Below, piece after piece: positions 33,762-45,862 of a DNA stretch of 64,000 bases (positions are counted from its first letter, which is position 1; the number at the start of each line of letters is the position of its first letter). A program made the translations under genes and the position numbers. The notes beneath the pieces are model-generated. The model was not told where the DNA came from, ran no database searches, and worked only from the letters and a program-made list of their open reading frames with translations. The stretch is from Ilex aquifolium (Eukaryota > Streptophyta > Magnoliopsida > Aquifoliales > Aquifoliaceae), in the NCBI GenBank assembly GCA_951799425.1, contig OX637410.1, positions 4,836,001 through 4,900,000 of the forward strand, in the 5' to 3' direction.

Positions 33762-34200
33762 GATACTGTTACTTCAAGAATTTGATCTGATCATCAAATA
33801 CAAGAAGAGAGTTGAAAATGTGGTAGCTGATCATTTATCGAGGCTAACTTATGATACAAAGGAGGAATCCATTCCAATCAGAGAAACTTTTTCAGATGAG
33901 CAATTATTTGCAGTTACAGAAGTACCATGGTATGCTGATATAGCCAATTATTTAGCCACAAGTACTATTCCTTTTCATTATACCTGGACCAACATAAAGA
34001 AGTTTTTGAGAGAGGTACGCAATTTATTTTGGTAAAATCCCTGTGTTTAAATATTGTAAAGATCAAATAATAAGGTGTTGTATACCCAATCATGAAATCG
34101 GTCTAGTCATCTGATTTTGTCATTCTGAAGCATGCAGAGGGCATTTTTCTTCATGGAAAACCGCTGCTAAAACTTTGCAGTATGGATTTTATTGGCCCAC
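33762..34200 (+). pseudogene. RNase H end and integrase zinc-binding start of element B
   Basis: Continues the frame cut at 32234: [12 protein letters not shown], then VVADHLSRL (33825-33850), then the linker WYADIANYLA and the REVRNLFW segment. It goes on to the integrase HHCC domain (HSEACRGHF) and ends at TATTGGCCCAC, where Y1 is inserted. TAA at about 34034 ends the first open block. Confidence 0.85.
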
Positions 34201-35942
34201 TGCTTGATTTATTCCGTCGTTGTCCCTAATCTCCGTACATCATCCCGTAATATGTGTATGGCTTATACGGATAAGGGAGTGTCACTCTCCCTTGGAATAA
34301 TGCAAGAAATAGGGGAACGTGTGTGTGAATGAAATGTGTGTGTGTGTGAACAAAAGTGCTCTCCAAGCACAGGGAGACTTTCGAATGTCGTGTTTTACTT
34401 GGAAATCGTATTCCAAGGTCGTCTCCTCAGGGAAGGAGGTGAATCGTTTTGAAGGTGATTTTGGTGAAAAAAAGGAAAAGTGTAAAAATCTTTGAGTTTT
34501 GAGTTTGGTGATTTGTTTTCTTGATGAAAATGAAATGGAACAAGTGTTGGCTAATCCGAAGAGGTTATTCCAATGGGAATGCCAAATCAACTCAAGACCT
34601 TCCTCCAATGGTGTCTAGATGTTTGATTGATTTGTAGGAAGTGCAGGACTAAAATGGAGGTAAGGGTTCAAGCATACATCGTGACAAGTCTACGGTGTAT
34701 CAAGAACTCACAACCATGTCCACACTCGACCTAGTCAAACCAAATCAACGTACACTACGAGGAGGAAATAAAAAGAGTTGATTTAGCATACCCAATAGGA
34801 GTTCTCCCTTGGATTAGCCAAATTAAAGCTTAGCTACTCATATTTAATGCAAGAAAATTAATGAAATAAAGATACATTGCGAAGAAATGAAGATTGGAAC
34901 TTAAATTAATGCAAGAAAACATAAACTACAGAAAAGTGCATTTAATACCCATTTAAAGAACTTGAAATGAAAACTTAAATGCAACAATGGTAGAATCTAA
35001 GATCCTCAACTAAACTTACAATGTACTTGAAGTAAATGACATTAAAGACAATAAATGAAGCTTACAAGAGTCTTAAGAAAGATTACAAGTGAAATGGATG
35101 GAAGAAATGCAAAAATCTCAGCTTTCTCTCACTAAAACTATATCTTCTACCTAGAGCCTATCTCTCTATATTGCAATGCAATCTGAATATCCTGTAATGA
35201 ATCATGCATTTTCGTCCATGGAGCCCTCCTTAGGTGTGTGACAGGCTTCCAATCAAAAGGGGGCTGACTTGATAGCTTGGGCAGGTTAGGACAAGCCTAG
35301 CCTGCAACTCCCCTCACTTGCCTCTTCTCTCTCCTCCTCTCCAATGCTTAAGCCTCCAAAGTACAGAATGAGGTCATGGGAGGCTTGTATGTGTGTAAGA
35401 GATGTCAGGGGACAAGTGGGAGAAGTGTTGGTGGGGCCCCCAAATGGCAGAGCTTGAGTTGCAGGCTGTCTGGGCAATCTGGGCAAAATCTTCCGGAAGG
35501 TCGATACAAACCTTCCGGAAGGTTTGTGAAGGATCAGTTGAAAAAGCATTCAAGTAAACAAAACCTTCTGAAAGGTTTTGCAAACCTTCCAGAAGGTTCA
35601 TTCCAGTAGACAAAACCTTCTGGAAGGTTTTGACAGTGAATAGGCAGACCAAGTGAAAACCTTCCGGAAGGTTTATGATCGACCTTCCGGAAGGTTTTCA
35701 TCCAATTTGCCTTTTTCCTGGTTTCTTCACCTTTCAATCCTTCCTCTAAGCCATCCCCTCATCTTCATTGATTTCAAACACTTCAATGTGGGCTTAACTC
35801 AAGTCATTTACATCTTTTCACCTACATTTACACAAAACTCCATTAAAGATAAGATTAAACACATTTCTCCCCAAATTCACAACAAAAGCAAGTATAAAAA
35901 AGGCATAACACATACAATATATGCGATGTTTTGTGCTAATCA
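34201..35942 (-). mobile_element. Solo LTR Y1 inside integrase of element B
   Basis: 1742 bp, flanked by TSD CCCAC (34196-34200, 35943-35947). On the minus strand it begins TGATTAGCACAAAA and ends AATCAAGCA, and it is homologous to Y2, Y3 and Y4. It contains seven TTCCGGAA-type palindromes. No coding region of the Y family is present in the window, so the parent element's class is not shown here. Confidence 0.93.
35489..35700 (-). promoter_or_regulatory. TTCCGGAA palindrome array of Y1
   Basis: Seven copies of AAACCTTCCGGAAGGTTT or close variants lie at about 35489-35500, 35510-35524, 35561-35577, 35583-35598, 35614-35631, 35657-35672 and 35683-35698. Three have the central CG turned into TG or CA (cttctgaaag, cttccagaag, cttctggaag). 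Each could form a hairpin in RNA. The arms contain TTCnnGAA, the two-unit core of a heat-shock element. Confidence 0.65.
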
Positions 35943-35947
35943 CCCAC

Positions 35948-36936
35948 TCTTTTCAAAGATGTTCATGTCTTTTGTCTAAATTGTGACAGATGTCAAAGAA
36001 TGGGGAATATTTCAAAAAGAAACATGATGCCTTTAAACCCTATTTTGATCATTGAAAATTTTTATTGTTAGGGCATCGATTTTATGGGACCATTTCCCTA
36101 TCCTTTGGTTATCTGTATATTTTGGTTTTCGTTGATTATGTTTCCAAATGGATAGAGGTTATCCCGTGTCGAAATAATGATCACCGCACAATGGTCAAGT
36201 TTTTAAAAGAAAATATTTTGTCCAGATTTGAAATTCCCAGAGCCATTTTCAGTGACGGGGGAACACATTTTATCAATAAAGTTTTTGAAAACCTCATGAA
36301 AAAATATTTGATTTCTCAAAAAATATCCGCCCCTTATCATCCCCAGACAAGTAGAGAAGCTGAATTGGCAATAGGGAGATAAAATAAATTTTAGAAAAAA
36401 TAGTAAATCTGAACCGCAAATATTGGTCTCTAAGACTGACTGATGCGCTTTGGACTTACCGTACTGCATACAAAACTATTTTGGGAATGTCTCCTTATCG
36501 GTAAGTTTACAGTAAACCATGTCACTTGCCTGTAGAATTGGAACATCGAGCATACTAGGCAATCAAAATAATGAACTTTGATATTGACAAAGCAAGTGCA
36601 TCCCGCAAACTTCAGATTAATGAATTAGAAGAATTAAGAAATGAAGCATATGAGAATGCTAAAATTGCTAAGTCCAAAATGAAAATTTTTCATGATAAGA
36701 GAATAGTGCGGAAGTCATTTGAGCCGTCTCAAAAAGTCCTGTTATATAATTCAAGACTCCGTCTATTTCTTGGAAAGTTAAAGTCGAGATGGACAGACCC
36801 CTACATTGTCAAGCAATTTTTTGATCACTGGGCAATTGAAATTGAGAATCCAATATCTGAAAATGTTTTCAAAGTGAATGGTCAAAGGCTTAAGCCATAT
36901 CATGATAGATTTGTTCAAGATATAAGTTCCATTTAG
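35948..36936 (+). pseudogene. Integrase core and C-terminus of element B
   Basis: Picks up after Y1 with the FSKMFMSFV/CDRCQ region in shifted frame. It then has the first catalytic Asp (GIDFMGP), the second Asp (FSDGGTHF), the PYHPQTS-x-x-AE segment and the C-terminal [14 protein letters not shown] (GPF/Y-type module with Gly changed to Asp). The last open block is 36571-36936. Frame changes occur near 36100 and 36380. Confidence 0.8.
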
Positions 36937-37191
36937 CTAATACTAATCGTTTATTGTTTGTCTTACAGATTAGGTTTTGCACTATGGATTTGTCGCGCCT
37001 CCAGATCTTATTAACAATTGTCTAATATTATATTTCATTATGCTATACATTGAGGACAATGTGAAATTTAGGTTGGAGGATGGAACAATCCATATTCGTC
37101 TTTGTGACTGGTAGACGTTAAAGAACTGGATAGCGAGTCAATTTTTGAGTCAATTTTCAACAAATTTTCAAATTTTCAAAATTTTCCAAAG
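36937..37191 (+). promoter_or_regulatory. Spacer with 3' splice-site-like signal and internal polypurine tract (element B)
   Basis: tactaat (36941-36947), a T-rich stretch and cttacag ending at 36968 form an intron-end-like signal 30 bp after the pol stop. The internal polypurine-like atttaggttggagga is at 37066-37080, preceded by gaggacaatgt. A block resembling tcgtctttgtgactgg (about 37098-37113) is conserved in F and D. Confidence 0.5.
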
Positions 37192-37587
37192 ATGGATGCA
37201 CAATTGTTTTGGTTTAGTCTGAGCATGCTGTGCATTTTTCCAAAAGATATACATTCTTTGATCATAGCAAAAGCAAGGGTTGTTAGAAAGTTATAAATTG
37301 TCGACAGTCAAGCAAAACCCTTGTGCAGAAAAAGTTCATTTGCCAAACGCTGACGAGTGAATCGCCTCGGTGGTTGTGTAAAATGTGGTCCTTTAATGCA
37401 TTTGAGAGAATACAATCAGTGTGCGAAACCAATTTCAGGTCGAGCGTTAGAGCGTCTCGACTGGATTAAGTATGGGCAGATTAAGGAATACCCTGAGACG
37501 CCATCTTATTCTAGCCCCATATTTTCAAGATATGTGAGACGTGATATTAATCGGGTCACTGATGTTGATTTAGAAGATTCTGATTGA
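37192..37587 (+). pseudogene. Small Cys/His-rich ORF of element B
   Basis: The start MDAQLFWFSLSM at 37192 matches F and D. Two stops (TAA at about 37294 and TGA at about 37351) break the N-terminal basic half. The rest (37357-37587) is open, with an intact CVKCGPLMHLREYNQC cluster (C-x2-C-x4-H-x6-C) and the acidic tail VDLEDSD. Confidence 0.65.
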
Positions 37588-38072
37588 AATTAAATTGATC
37601 AAGGAATGCATGAATTTAGATTTGTGTAAATATGATTGTTAGAATAATAAAGTGTTATGATAGGAATTTAATGAGGAATGTTAGTAGTTTAATAGTGTAA
37701 TTGTGGAATTAAACTGATGTTTAAAACTGCAGGAAAATAAATTGAAGCAAGAAAGCAGCAGAAGTTCAGTAGACAACAGCATGCAGGTAGCAAAGGAAAA
37801 CAGTGTAATCCCACCGTCTAGACGGTGGTGGTGGCGTCTGGATGGTACTGCATATATAAAAACCAGACAGGCGTGAAACTAATCAGTTTCTAGTTTCTCT
37901 CGCAGCAGAATACAAAAAACAACAGCCTCTTTCTGCCTTCTCTCCTTAGATTCGCTTCACCTAGTAGTTTTTCTTCGATTCTATTCTAATTAAACACTTA
38001 CCCATACTATTTTCTAGGTTCTTACCATCAGAATCCGTTGAAAGCTGAAATCAAGAGAGAAATCAAGAAAAG
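37588..38072 (+). promoter_or_regulatory. Spacer with internal promoter upstream of ORF2 (element B)
   Basis: aaactgcag (AG at 37731-37732) resembles an intron end. The palindrome CACCGTCTAGACGGTG (37812-37827) and a second half-decayed copy gcgtctggatggt (37834-37846) keep the same spacing as in B's LTR promoter. A TATA box catatataaa (37851-37860) follows, 213 bp before the ORF2 ATG. This is a good candidate for an ORF2-specific promoter. Confidence 0.6.
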
Positions 38073-39138
38073 ATGGATCCAAGAATGAGAACAAGAGGTT
38101 CTTCGAGCCGGGTTAGGAGAGGATCATCATCGTCGTCTAAAGCACCCCCATAGCAACCCCAGGCACGAATATTTTTAACACTGTGATGTTTGAAACCATT
38201 GAACAATAATTCTGGTATGACACTTATTTTCTCTCTAAAACTTTTATTGCTGAACGACCTGTCATCTATGAAGATTTCGAGCATATTGGTGTAAGACAGA
38301 ATCTTGCTGTGCATGGTTGGTTAAATTACGTTAAGTTTATTGCTCCTACATATGAATGCCTATTCCGTGAGTTTTACAGTAATACGAAAGAAACCGGGCC
38401 TAGGGAGTTCTGAGTTTTTGTTAGGGGAGTGGCATTCCAAGTTACACCGGTCACAATTGCAAATTTTTCCCATCCCATCCCGAGACATCCAAACCCGCAA
38501 TACCCTTACACTACATTGCCTAATATGACTGATATAGGGATAGAATTGATGGGGAACCCATACTAAGAATGGGGAAGGCCGAATAAATACATCAAGCAAG
38601 GGGATTTGATGGACAAATATAGGATTTTGAACTTGATAACTGTGAACAGTCTGTTACCCCTGTCCCAGAAAAACCAGATATACACTGAGAGAACCTACTT
38701 CCTATATGCTTTTGGGATGGGACATACTATTGATCTGCCTAACTTGATCATGGACCAGATGATGTTGACAGTGAAAGTAAAGAAGACCTCACTTCCATAT
38801 GCTATGTTAGTTTCTGAGTTGTGCAGGAGTAAGGGAGTGATCATAGACCCCTCATGGCCGACGGTGGAGCACTTTGCACCATTAGACAAGAAATCTTTAA
38901 GAAAAAGCCATGGAGGCCTACCTGAGGAGCAGCCGGAGATGCCACCCGCACCATTTGCCGAACCATTTTAGGGAGCTGAAGATTTTCACCCACCAAAGGA
39001 GCCTCAGCCACAGGAGGAGCAGCCATACATACTGGTTGATGATAGGTCTGACCGACAAATATTGCTAGGGTTAGAGACTAGTGTCACCCAGCTTGATCAA
39101 CGCATGACTAACTACGAGCAGAATCAGACTGAGACTTG
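38073..39138 (+). pseudogene. ORF2 of element B, 'putative plant transposon protein'-like
   Basis: Starts MDPRMRTRGSSSR, followed by a Ser-rich stretch. A TAG (about 38151) and frame changes around 38160 and 38200 precede the conserved core (HGWLNYVKF, NTKETGPREF, VRGVAFQVTPVTIANF). The block 38606-38971 is open (MDKYRILNLI, MGHTIDLPNLIMDQMM, LVSELCRSKGVII, PLDKKSLRKSHGG). The tail is Pro/Glu-rich. No membrane segment is seen. Confidence 0.75.
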
Positions 39139-40932
39139 AGGCTACTCAAAGGACACTTCAGTGGAGGCCCATCTACTTCATGATCAGAGATTTTCAAGAT
39201 TCCACAACATTACTTCTTCTACTATCTTTCCTGAACACTTTTTAATTATGCATTTCATTTCAGTATTTATATTTTGAATGTTTGTTTTGAATTTGGTTTT
39301 TAAGTTAATATAGTTGGTTTATGTTTTTGGTTAAATTTTGTTAAGTTAGAATGCGTATTTCATTTGATTCATGTTACAATTAGGTAATTATTCTTATGCT
39401 TTGCAAGGATACCCTTAACCCGATTGCACGGGATTTTCAGATCGTAGTTGTGCACTATCTTAATATTTTCCTAGAAACTCATACTTTTGAGCACGTAAAA
39501 TTCCTTATTTTGAGAAGCTTTATGAAATATTACACTCATTTATTAAGCTTACATCTATAGTGGAGATGTAAAACCTATTGCAGATTTTGAGTCAATCCTC
39601 CGTTGAGAGATATTTTATAATTACTCAAGTAAGAATTTTCGATCTAGCGATAAATTTCTTTGAATAATCTCATTAGATTTGTTTTGATTAGCACTCATTG
39701 AATTACATAGTTAGCATTTTTCTTAAATTTTTAATTCAAAATTATGCAGGTGTATGATTTCTGGAAAATGATCTTAGGCCATCTTTGGATTAATTTTGAG
39801 CCTTAACCATTTCTTTTACAAAATTATATCCCTAGTTAGCCGTGATTGAGCCTATAAAGTATAATTTCTTTTTCATAAAACCCATAAGTAAACCGAGCCA
39901 CAGAAAAAATATATTTGACATACCCTTGCTATCTAATTTTCTTGCACCCTCTCCTAAGTCAATGTGATACAAAAAGGAAGAAAAGCGCAAAGAAAGAAGA
40001 TGGTGATTATTGTTCAAGGAAAGAAAAATTTGGTGGAAGAAAAATAAAAAGAAAGAGCAAAGAATCAAATAAACAAAGAAAGAAAATAGCCAAGAAAGTG
40101 AAAAATGAGAAAGAAAATGAAAGAATGGGGAATATCATGTATGTGAAACTTCGGAAAAATAGGAAATAGGTGTGCCACAATACTAAAGAAATGATAGCTT
40201 TTGAATACATTTGACGTCGTTTCTTAAACCCTAAACCCATGGCCACATTATAACCCTAATAAAGTCCTTTTTTATTCAAGAAGTCATGCATGTGTATTAT
40301 TTCCACCTATTCATGAAAAGGGAAAGTGTTGATAATGTGTTTGATGATGTGTTAATATTCCTTCATGAGATTATGTCAAATTCTAGTTTTATTTAAATAA
40401 CCGTTCTTTTGATATTACATGTGAAATTATTTGTTTTGTTAACAATATCCTTATCACATGTAATTTTTGAGTGATAGTCACTATAACGTGAGTGTGTTCT
40501 TTGCTGAGTGATTTCTAGGAAAGGATTTACATCGAGGCTAAGTCTTGTACAGCAAAGTGAAGGGTGGTTATATTTCTTAAGTGAGTTTTGAAAAAATGGA
40601 ATTATTGCACACACACACACACGAGTTTTTATGAAAATATATGGATAGTGTCACAGCTAATGTGTGTTACTCTTATAGTGATCAGGAAAGGGAGGTATCC
40701 TAGCAAATCAGAGGAATGGTGATTTAATTTTATCTGTGAAAAATATGAATTATTGCATTCTAACCAATGAAATTTGTAGGTAGCTTCACTGAAAACTTTC
40801 ACGAGACAACACTCGTCCACTAGGGATCACCTAGGGGTTTAACGGCTTGTTGCATATACTAAATGCAATCGTGAAATCTACGAAAGTGATTTTCTTTTGT
40901 TATTTATTTTTATTACTAGGGACTAGTAATGG
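39139..40932 (+). other. 3' untranslated region of element B
   Basis: No gene is visible. It has a tactcaagtaa box (about 39623), a strongly purine-rich tract at about 39965-40115 (homologous position to A, C and D), a CA run at about 40608-40622, and the conserved block before the polypurine tract. Confidence 0.6.
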
Positions 40933-40946
40933 TTAGGTTGGGGGTG
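40933..40946 (+). other. 3' polypurine tract of element B
   Basis: taggttgggggtg abuts the LTR start TGATTAACCC. Confidence 0.85.
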
Positions 40947-42607
40947 TGATTAACCCTAATTAGTGCATTAATAACTTAGCTTATTAGGTCAATTGTGTTA
41001 ATGAAATGCGTTAAAACAGTCAAAGTGAAATTAGGGTTAATGTGTTAAACTTGTTATTTTTCTGAGTTTTGTGTGTAAACTGTGCAAAGTTAAGGGGAGT
41101 AAGTGTCAAAGCTTAAATTAGTAGGGGAGGCAAGTGCAATTACTAACCAAATCTATCAAGCAAAGCCACAAGAAGTCCAGAGGTTTAGCACCGTCCGGAC
41201 AGTGGTGGTGGCGTCCAGATGATGGCTAAACCGCCTTAAGCTCCTCCTTCCTCCTATTGGTCAATTAATGCAACAGTTTCACTCATATTGGTCCATCTAA
41301 GTTCTGTTGCCTCAACCAGCCCCTCCAGTGCCTATAAATAGGCTTTGCCAACTACAATTTCAAAAGACACGCCAGAGAGAGTGGGGGGAAGTCAGGAGAG
41401 GTCAGGGCCAGTTCAAAGAATCAGAAACAGTCAGAGAATGAGAGAGAGAAAGAGAAACAGTTCAGTGAAGCCCTGCCGAACCACTTCTAGCCAACTTTTC
41501 AGCCTACGTTCCAGTAGCTTTTCTTTCTTCTACATATTTGTTATTCTTTTTTACTTGGAGGGTTGAACCTCTCCCACTTTTGTGCCCTAATCGGTAGTAA
41601 GAGTGGTGGTGTTTCAACTATTCCTCGGAGAAGGATTGTCTGTATTTTGTTTTGTATCGTAATGGAACTATTTCGCACCTCCTGCTCGTCTATAGCAATG
41701 GGGCGTGAGTAGTCCGCTTATACCCTTCAGTGAAGGGTGAACATATGTACGATATTGTTTAAGTTATGAAAATGCCGATGTTTTAATTATACTTTAATGT
41801 TATATATATACCTCCCATATTGATGGATGGTTACATTTATAATATGCTCATGGTTATGAACGCCGAGTGGTACCTAATGCTATATACCATACTATCTTCT
41901 AATTATGTACTTCATACATGATACAGTGATGAACGTGATTGGGCTTTATGTAACAGTTGATTAATTGGTTATAGACGGGTTAAGTCTCGGCATAACCAAT
42001 GTTTTTGATTCAATGCATAAATCAGAATCTCGGCATCAGTGAATCATCAACCTGCCGGTTGAATAACTGTAGTATTCCCCCTGAATAGCTTGCCTTCTGG
42101 TTTACTATAGTTGTTTAACTGATGCATGGTACAGAGATACCGATTGAGTAATTCAAGTATTCCTCTTGAATGGCTTGCCTTCTGGTTTACTCGGATTATT
42201 TGGTTGTTGCATTGAATATACACCTACCGGCTAACTTAATCAATTGCTGGATATGGTTCAATATACATCATACCTACAAGTTGACTTTTCAATAAAATGG
42301 GGGTTAATTGTTATAAGGTGGCATTTTCAGTACTTAGCCAATATAATGCATGTGGAATCCCCGAATTAAAGGGTACCTTTTAATTATTGCATTTCCATAG
42401 TTTTAATTAAGTTTATTTTAAATTGTCCTAAGCTCACACCACCAGCTATTTCTACTACATTTTGTATCTGTAACAACTTCACAATTTTTATTTTGAATTC
42501 CAATATTTAACTCCCTGTGGGTTCGACCTCGGACTTAAACCCAGAATTATATTACAATTTGACCACTTATACTTGGGTGTATGACACGATTTAGGTGGAT
42601 CCAATCA
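40947..42607 (+). repeat. 3' LTR of element B
   Basis: 1661 bp, TGATTAACCC to GGATCCAATCA. Promoter: palindrome ACCGTCCGGACAGT (41190-41203), a decayed second copy gcgtccagatgatgg (41211-41225), CAAT-like boxes and TATA cctataaatagg (41332-41343). The TATA-containing 38 bp absent from the 5' LTR are present here. Confidence 0.9.
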
Positions 42608-42612
42608 ATATC

Positions 42613-42840
42613 AGCCTCCCTAATCCTCAACTAATGGTTTCCCATGCGCAGATCTATCTTGGAGTAGACCCGTACCAACTAAAACTTGATCCTCGAAAGT
42701 AGGTACTTATTCTTGATAGTGAACCAATTCAACTATTGATAGTCAATACAAAGCCTAAGGATCCTATCCTTCTTCTAGGAAAATAGTACCAGAGCACCCT
42801 TAGGTGAGGTACTCGGCCTGATGAAGCCTTTATCCAATAG
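42613..42840 (-). pseudogene. Reverse transcriptase N-terminal fragment of chromovirus E
   Basis: On the reverse strand: LLDKGFIRPSTSP, then a stop-interrupted KKDRILRLCIDY motif, then KIDLRMG and a terminal READI. It is cut on the left by element B (continuing at 26615) and on the right by Y2 (continuing at 44549). Confidence 0.85.
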
Positions 42841-44543
42841 TGCTTGATCGCGTTCACCCTAATCTTCGAACATCACCTGGTCATGTGTATATGGCTTTTG
42901 TGTGTAGGTGAGTGTCACTCTCCCTCGGGTTCAATGCTAGAAATAGGGAAAACGTGTGTGTGGATGAAAATGTGTGTGTGCAAATGAGCTCTCCAAGCGA
43001 GGAGATACTTTCGAGTGTCATGTTTTACTTGAAATTAAGTATTCCAATGTCGTCTCCTCAGGGAAGGAAGGTTGAATTGTGTGAAGGTGATTTTTTGAAA
43101 ATGGAAAAGTGTAAAATCTTGTGAGTTTATGTTTTGAGGAGTGGAGTCTTTGCTAAAAATGTAATGGAAACAAGGTTGGCTAATCCGAAGAGGTCATTCC
43201 AATGGGAATGCCAAATCAACTCAAAACATTCTTCCAATGGTGCCTAGGTGTTCGATTGATTTGTCGGAAGTGAGGGACTAAAATGGAGGTGTAGGCTCAA
43301 GCATACCCCGTGACAAGTCTACGGTGTATCAAGAGCTCACAATCACGTCCGCACTCAACCTAGTTAAACTGAACACTTTACACTACATGGAGAATGGAGG
43401 AGAGTTGATTTAGCATACCCAAGAGGAAATCTCCCTTGGATTAGCTAACATAAAACTTAGCTACTCATATTAAATGCAAAGATGTACAATGTAGAAAGAA
43501 ACATGGTAATGAAATGGAGATTAAAACTTGTATTAATGTAAAAAAAAGTTAACTACAAAGATAAGTGCATTTAAAACCCATTTGGAAAGCTTGAGAAGAA
43601 AAGCTCAAATGTAACAATGGTAGATTCAAAGATACATGACTAAACTTGCAATACACTTGAAATAAATGACATTAAACTGCAATAAATGAAGATTACAAGA
43701 GTCTTACAGCTTACTACAAGTGAAATGGGTAAGAAAATGCAAAAATACAAACTTTCTCTCTCTAAATTGTCTTCTTCCTTGAGATTCTCTTTCTACAATG
43801 CTGAATAATGGTCTACAATGGTGTAACTCCCTGCATTTTCGTCCATGAGGTTCCTATAGCCTGTGTGTGCAGGTCTCCCATCAATGGGAGGTGAGTTGAT
43901 GGCTTGGACATGCTAGGACAAGCCTAGCCTGCAACCCCCTAGGCTCCCTCCTTCTCTCTCTTCCTCATAAATGCATTGGCCTCCAAAGTCCAACCCTAGG
44001 TGTAGGGAGGCATGATGGGATGTGTAACATGTTAGGGATATGTGGGAGAAGCAATGGTGGGACCCCCAAGTGGCAAAGCTTGAGTTGCAGAATCTGGCGT
44101 TTTTCAGCAAAACCTTCCGGAAGGTTTTTTCCAGTGTGCAAAACCTTTCGGAAGGTTTGCGATAGATCCAACTCCTGTGTGCAAAACATTCCGAAAGGTC
44201 GAAGCAAACCTTCCAGAAGGTTTTGGCAGGGGCAGAGTCTTTGCCTTCCAGTGTGCAAACCTTCCAGAAGGTTTATGACCAAACCTTTCGGAAGGTTTTC
44301 TCCTGACTTGCCTTTTTCTTGATTCCTTCACCTTCCAAGCCTCCCGTTAAGCCACCCCCCATCTCCATTGACTTTGAGCACTACGATGGGGGCTTAACTC
44401 AAGCCATATCCAACTCTTTACCTACAATCACACAACAACTTTATTAATTGTTTGATTAATTACATTTCTTCCCAATTCCACCACAAAAGCAAGTATAAAA
44501 TGGTATAAAAGCATATATGATGTGCAATATTTTGTGTTAATCA
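42841..44543 (-). mobile_element. Solo LTR Y2 inside RT of chromovirus E
   Basis: 1703 bp, flanked by TSD AATAG (42836-42840, 44544-44548). Homologous to Y1 along its length and in the same orientation. The palindrome array is at 44110-44302. Confidence 0.93.
44110..44302 (-). promoter_or_regulatory. TTCCGGAA palindrome array of Y2
   Basis: Six copies: perfect AAACCTTCCGGAAGGTTT at about 44111-44128; variants with TTTCGGAA (about 44141 and 44284), TTCCGAAA (about 44188), and two with TTCCAGAA (about 44208 and 44260). All variants are single C-to-T or G-to-A changes in the core. Confidence 0.65.
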
Positions 44544-44548
44544 AATAG

Positions 44549-45070
44549 CTCTTGTAATTGGACCTTTAGCTCCTGCAACTCCATCGGTGCCATCCTATGC
44601 GGTGCCATAGAAATAGGGGATGCACCGGGCTATAATTTAATGGTGAAGTCTACATCCCAATGTGATGACAACCACTGTAACTTATCTAGAAAGACATCCG
44701 CATAGTCACACATAACACGAGGCAGACCTAGCTCTTATCTCACCTCGTCCTCTATGGTAAGGCTAGCAAGCTAACCCATCAACTGCTCGTACCAACAGAA
44801 GTCATACACTGCCTAGGGCAGAGCATTATGTCTGTCACTCTGAAACTTGAAAAAAATACCCTATTATGTATAAGCAGTGACCCTCTTCTGATCACAATCG
44901 ATGACGGCTCGATGTGCCGCCAACCAATCCATCCTGAGGATGATGTTGAATTCCATCATATCCATGACCCTAAGGTCAACTGTGAGCTGAATCCCACCGA
45001 TCTCTAACTCACAACCTTGACTGAGAGGTCCCATAATTCTGTGAATCCTACCTCAGTGGACAATCATTCT
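44549..45070 (-). pseudogene. Protease and protease-RT linker of chromovirus E
   Basis: Reverse strand. It contains the segment FNIILRMDWLAAHRAVIDCDQKRV (post-active-site region of chromovirus protease, I-L-x-M-D-W-L), a linker with LPRVMCDYADVF, and a degraded DFTIK / PGASPIS / MAPHRMAPMEL region that precedes RT. Several stops break it. The DTGA active-site region near 45000-45060 is not clearly readable. Confidence 0.65.
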
Positions 45071-45764
45071 TCATGTGGCCTGGTTGTTGACATATGAAAT
45101 ATGTCTTTTGGCCCACCTGATAAGAAGTTCTAAAATTTCTCCCACCTTAAGAGGATTGACTTTGGCCTTGGCCTTTGATAGCCTCGGCCCTTCCTTTGCG
45201 ATCCCTATGGGGTAGATATCCTCTATTTTTTCCCCGAACTAGTAGTGAAGGACTGACCCTCTTTCTTATTATCCTTGGCTCCGGCCTCCCCTTTGCTCTT
45301 AGTGTCACCCACCTCTCTCTCGATGGTCATGGTTGTCTCGACCAACTCATCAAAGTCGTGTAACCTGCGGCCAATGATCTTCCCTCGGATGGACAGCTTC
45401 AAGCCATCCTCGAACTATTGTACCTTGAGGTTCTTGCCCAAGTCCACCATAGATGGGCCTCTCCCTCAAGCTGGAATGTTGCTAGTCTTATCTTAGTGGC
45501 ATCAAATGTGATCTCCACCGCCTCCCAGATCTTTTCCACTTGCTAAAACCAATGGTCAGCTACCATCAGATTCGCTTCTCCCTTAATAGTTGGTGGCATA
45601 TGTGCCTTAAACTTTTGCAAGTGACTTGATCCTCCTTGGCTCACATTGGCGCTCTCCTGGACTAGGTTTGTAGCCATAGTACCCATTGCCGCCATAAAGG
45701 CTTCTTGATCGAAAGCCGGTAGTGGTGGTTGGTTGTTCCAACCACCCCAACGACATTCATCCAT
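45071..45764 (-). pseudogene. gag: gag of chromovirus E
   Basis: An open block 45764-45543 (MDECRWGGWNNQ...) leads into the capsid start FKAHMPPTIKGE. After a TAG, ATFQLEGEAHLWW-type capsid sequence follows in a partly shifted frame. A basic linker and a zinc knuckle remnant near 45070-45115 are encoded; in ICQQPGHMKNDC the first Cys of the CCHC has become Tyr (C-to-Y, consistent with G-to-A). The ATG at 45764 lies about 590 bp from the primer site. Confidence 0.7.
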
Positions 45765-45862
45765 TCACAAAAGAAGCAATGGACAAATAACTTAGCATCC
45801 CTGAGTTGGGGATCAAAATTTAAGACCGTAGAAATATTTTGGAAATTTATTTTTCTCTTGTT

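Larger units (their letters stand above)
26616..42607 (+). mobile_element. Element B: complete Athila-like retrotransposon (family Z) with nested solo LTRs
   Basis: TSD ATATC at 26611-26615 and 42608-42612. It has two LTRs (1647 and 1661 bp), primer site, gag, pol, small Cys/His ORF, ORF2, 3' UTR and polypurine tract. Two solo LTRs interrupt pol: family X at 32235-33761 in RNase H, and Y1 at 34201-35942 in integrase. Without them B is about 12.7 kb. The first 120 bp of its two LTRs differ at roughly one base in ten, so it is not recent. It carries fewer stops than F but cannot be autonomous: gag, protease, RNase H and integrase are all damaged. Confidence 0.93.
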
